64,000 nucleotides of DNA from Novosphingobium mathurense (lineage in GTDB: Bacteria > Pseudomonadota > Alphaproteobacteria > Sphingomonadales > Sphingomonadaceae): the NCBI RefSeq assembly GCF_900168325.1, contig NZ_FVZE01000003.1, forward strand, positions 434,001 through 498,000, given 5' to 3'. This document shows positions 63,388 through 64,000 of this stretch, in pieces (position 1 is the stretch's first letter; every line of letters begins with the position of its first letter). Below the pieces are notes generated by a model. The model worked only from the letters and a program-made list of their open reading frames with translations, was not told the DNA's origin and made no database searches. The translations under genes and the position numbers were made by a program.

Positions 63388-63572
63388 GCTGTGAGGCTCA
63401 GTCTTGGGCGCGGCTCATTTGCCGTCTGGTGTGTGACCAGCCTGTCCCGGCTCAAATGCCATCGCTCTGGCTCCGCGGACGCATGTGGGCTTACGGATAG
63501 CCGGTTTCGCCGAGCTGCTTGTATGAGCCTCGTTACCGCACGAGACCGGTACGCAACTCGTTGAATTTCCGA

Positions 63573-64000
63573 TTATTGCTGTCCGCAATGGGCCGCCGCT
63601 TCGTCAGCGGCCTGGTGACCTGTTTCGATGGCGCCGTCGATCCAACCTATCCACCGCATCGCCAGGTCAGAGCCCGCGAAGCTGAGCCGTCCTTCCGGAC
63701 TGCGTAACCCCGTTGCATGGCGCGAGAGTTGGCCGACCGGGCTCGCCACCCAGGCTCCGCGCGCAAAGGGGTCGGCGCTCCAGTCGTGTGCAAAGGTGGC
63801 GATGACATTTGCCGAGGGAACATGTTGATGAACCGCTCGCACGACCGCCTGGTGGTCTGCTACGTCGATCAGGTTTGGCGGTGATGTGAAGCCCACGAGT
63901 ATGCTCCGGCCAGGCAGGCGGTATTCGGTCTGCAGAAGCAGCAGGTCTGTATCGCCGCCGAAAGAGGAGATGTCCTCCTCCAGGTTATCTACCATGATCC
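63573..64000 (-). CDS. FAD-dependent amine oxidase, N-terminus cut by window edge
   Basis: The C-terminal ~142 residues of a flavin monoamine oxidase. The diagnostic block FAHDWSADPFARGAWVAS is followed by RLSFAGSDLAMRWIGWIDGAIETGHQAADEA, the C-terminal FAD-contacting region of the MAO family. The reading frame is open to the right edge, so the Rossmann and most of the substrate domain lie outside. The gene is convergent with the acyl-CoA ligase operon. It oxidises an amine or amino acid; which one cannot be read here. Confidence 0.88.
   Translation of the reverse strand, partial: IMVDNLEEDISSFGGDTDLLLLQTEYRLPGRSILVGFTSPPNLIDVADHQAVVRAVHQHVPSANVIATFAHDWSADPFARGAWVASPVGQLSRHATGLRSPEGRLSFAGSDLAMRWIGWIDGAIETGHQAADEAAAHCGQQ

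Noticed and set aside
1..64000. tRNA, rRNA or CRISPR array
   Set aside because: No cloverleaf with a GGTTCGA-type arm, no rRNA-like stretch and no regularly spaced repeats were found by reading both strands; a covariance-model scan would settle this.

Overview
The window reads as chromosomal DNA of a GC-rich alphaproteobacterium, most likely a sphingomonad (Novosphingobium/Sphingobium-like). The pointers are an HWE-type kinase, CheB/CheR fusions, a LOV photoreceptor, two TonB-dependent receptors with inner-membrane sugar transporters, GGAAC-N16-CGTT promoters of the EcfG general stress response, and many GTG starts with 1-4 nt stop/start overlaps. I see no rRNA, tRNA, CRISPR array or prophage. 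The only mobile-element trace is a short IS5-type remnant near 49.5 kb.

Layout. 1-10.4 kb (all minus strand): a LOV protein followed by a CheB-CheR fusion that runs off the left edge, two L,D-transpeptidases, then a tightly overlapping signalling operon (hybrid kinase with three receivers, a stand-alone CheR, a REC-PAS-HWE kinase-REC protein) behind an EcfG-like promoter. 10.5-17.9 kb: a tripartite RND efflux operon whose first cistron is an unrecognised 135-aa protein, preceded by a structured leader, a promoter with a palindrome between -35 and -10, and a TetR gene. 18-21.5 kb: an SDR and an alpha/beta hydrolase divergent from a GlxA-type AraC regulator, a possible small RNA and a small lipoprotein. 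21.6-25 kb: an orphan MbcA/ParS-like protein with its own terminator, then a D-serine-dehydratase-like enzyme coupled to RidA and divergent from a LysR regulator.

25-39.8 kb is a polysaccharide-utilisation region: two sulfatases, a spinster-type MFS transporter, a LacI regulator, a GH3 glycosidase coupled to a TonB-dependent receptor, an alpha/beta hydrolase (esterase) and a GH9 enzyme. Five copies of a palindrome with core TAGCGCTA sit at its promoters, so it looks like a self-contained LacI regulon. The substrate is not identified; the gene content suggests a sulfated, possibly acetylated or amino-sugar-containing glycan.

39.9-46 kb holds the most unusual item: a 1110-aa protein that combines a signal peptide, a long periplasmic coiled-coil part and several membrane helices (an MscK-like front half) with a cytoplasmic P-loop ATPase and a C-terminal winged-helix-like segment. 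It overlaps by 4 nt a separate gene for a minimal MscS channel, so the pore and a putative ATP-dependent controller appear to be made together.

46-64 kb: a second TonB-dependent receptor with a cupin, a leucine-type dehydrogenase divergent from an Lrp regulator, a five-gene cluster (two GT4 glycosyltransferases, a DUF2141 protein, a polytopic membrane protein, a deacetylase-like protein), a FucP-type sugar transporter, thioredoxin 2, an L-2-hydroxyglutarate-oxidase-like flavoprotein, and a coupled operon of acyl-CoA ligase, a thiolase-fold protein lacking the thiolase cysteine, and a DUF35 protein. The last two resemble the Ltp2/DUF35 retro-aldolase arrangement. The right edge cuts an FAD amine oxidase.
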